NCBI GenBank assembly: GCA_964355425.1
Contig: CAYHDN010000040.1
Location: 1-8,425, forward strand
Direction: 5' to 3'
DNA: 8,425 bases
Source of the DNA: CAYHDN01 sp964355425
GTDB lineage: Bacteria > Patescibacteriota > UBA1384 > XYA2-FULL-43-10 > CAINNR01
Program-made: the position numbers and the translations under genes
In this document: one piece after another, positions 8,050 to 8,425 of the stretch
Layout of the letters: every line of letters starts with the position of its first letter
Numbering within the stretch: position 1 is the first letter of the stretch
The notes under the pieces: generated by a model
Databases searched by the model: none
Told to the model about the DNA's origin: nothing
What the model saw: only the letters and a program-made list of their open reading frames with translations

Positions 8050-8172
8050 CTACCTCGCGACACCGACACCGAGCCGAAGTTCGGATTAGCATTGTCGTCG
8101 CTGTTGTTGTTCAGTTCCGGCGTCTCGTCGTTCAAGTTCAGATACGGGACGTTGCCGTTCTCGGAGACCGCA
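8050..8172 (-). repeat. putative DGR template repeat (TR)
   Basis: This is a GC-rich island (about 57% GC against roughly one third just to its right). On the minus strand it reads in one frame as AVSENGNVPYLNLND, then ETPELNNNSDDNANPNFG, then SVSVSRG. That frame holds eight AAC codons, two AAT and three GAC, the adenine-rich content expected where adenine mutagenesis creates diversity. No adenine substitution in this core stretch can create a stop codon, because the codons are AAC, AAT, GAC, GAG, GAA, ACG, AGC and TAT. The other two minus-strand frames contain stops. There is no start codon or gene around it: an in-frame TGA lies 12 codons upstream, and the frame runs on antisense into avd. 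It is therefore a template rather than the variable gene. The ends are approximate, since they need the matching variable region, which is absent here. Confidence 0.75.
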
Positions 8173-8425
8173 CAAAATATTGTTGGTTTTTTTCTGATTC
8201 TTCAAACACCTTTAAAGCAAAGCGTTCTGTAGCCCAGCATATGGACATTGTTATTAAGCGAGCAATTAAAAACTCTCGACATAAAAACCAACAAGGAGTA
8301 TCTGCTCTATCCTTTTATTTTGATCAAGCCTTAGTCGGATCATCATTCCAGGGAACAGAGATTTCACTTGCTTAAGCCGTAGCCGAAGTTAAGTTACTCT
8401 CACCTAGTATAAAAACATTAATTTG
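8173..8425. other. AT-rich region upstream of the template repeat, no recognised gene
   Basis: About 250 bp between the template repeat and the right edge hold no gene I recognise. A 44-codon plus-strand ORF runs from ATG 8241 to TAA 8373-8375, in the same frame as avd, but it has no ribosome site and resembles nothing I know. On the minus strand TATACT (8411-8406) could be the -10 box of a promoter reading toward the TR, but its -35 region is largely outside the window. Confidence 0.4.
8180..8294. repeat. 12-bp perfect inverted repeat beside the template repeat
   Basis: TTGTTGGTTTTT (8180-8191) and AAAAACCAACAA (8283-8294) are exact reverse complements separated by 91 nt. The inner arm is 8 nt from the TR. 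On the minus strand this pair would lie 5' of the TR and could close a stem in a TR-containing RNA or form a cruciform in DNA. Confidence 0.6.

Noticed and set aside
8043..8172. Plus-strand coding sequence across the GC-rich island
   Set aside because: Its protein (runs of Val and Arg) is the antisense of the stop-proof TR frame, in codon register, which explains both the openness and the odd composition.
8371..8393. Hairpin near the right edge (CTTAA...TTAAG)
   Set aside because: Only five base pairs match at the arms, too weak to annotate.

Overview
The window reads as a chromosomal segment of a bacterium with compact, short-spaced operons and about 40% GC. A candidate-phyla-radiation (Patescibacteria) genome or similar metagenomic lineage fits best. 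The grounds are a nucleotide-sugar and polysaccharide operon with 4-8 bp gene overlaps next to a small diversity-generating retroelement (DGR), a combination common in those genomes. This is inference; no rRNA or other marker is present.

Layout: (1) Positions 1-1449, minus strand: three dTDP-L-rhamnose genes transcribed leftward, rfbA, rfbC and the first 23 codons of rfbB, which runs off the left edge. (2) Positions 1450-1615: a divergent intergenic region with two facing clusters of a roughly 9-nt repeat and a candidate promoter that would make a leaderless message. (3) Positions 1616-6516, plus strand: a five-gene operon with a Wzx-type flippase, a GT2 glycosyltransferase, a GHMP kinase closely resembling plant glucuronokinase, a GalU-type uridylyltransferase, and a UDP-glucuronate decarboxylase (UDP-xylose synthase). 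Read together, the last three suggest a route from glucuronate to glucuronate-1-phosphate to UDP-glucuronate to UDP-xylose, feeding a glycosyltransferase and a flippase. (4) Positions 6545-8425: a DGR with a minus-strand reverse transcriptase, a plus-strand Avd accessory protein whose start overlaps the RT start, and a GC-rich template repeat (TR) on the minus strand. No variable region or variable protein lies in the window, so the target is elsewhere.

The most unusual feature is a C(TC)20 run (GA on the coding strand) inside the RT gene, tightly flanked by two perfect hairpins. As sequenced, it puts the two halves of the RT out of frame. Gain of one GA unit or loss of two would restore a continuous RT of about 385 residues, so the DGR could be phase-variable. 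An assembly or sequencing length error is the main alternative. A second oddity is that avd is inverted and fills the spacer between TR and RT, so a TR-RT transcript would be antisense to avd across its whole length.
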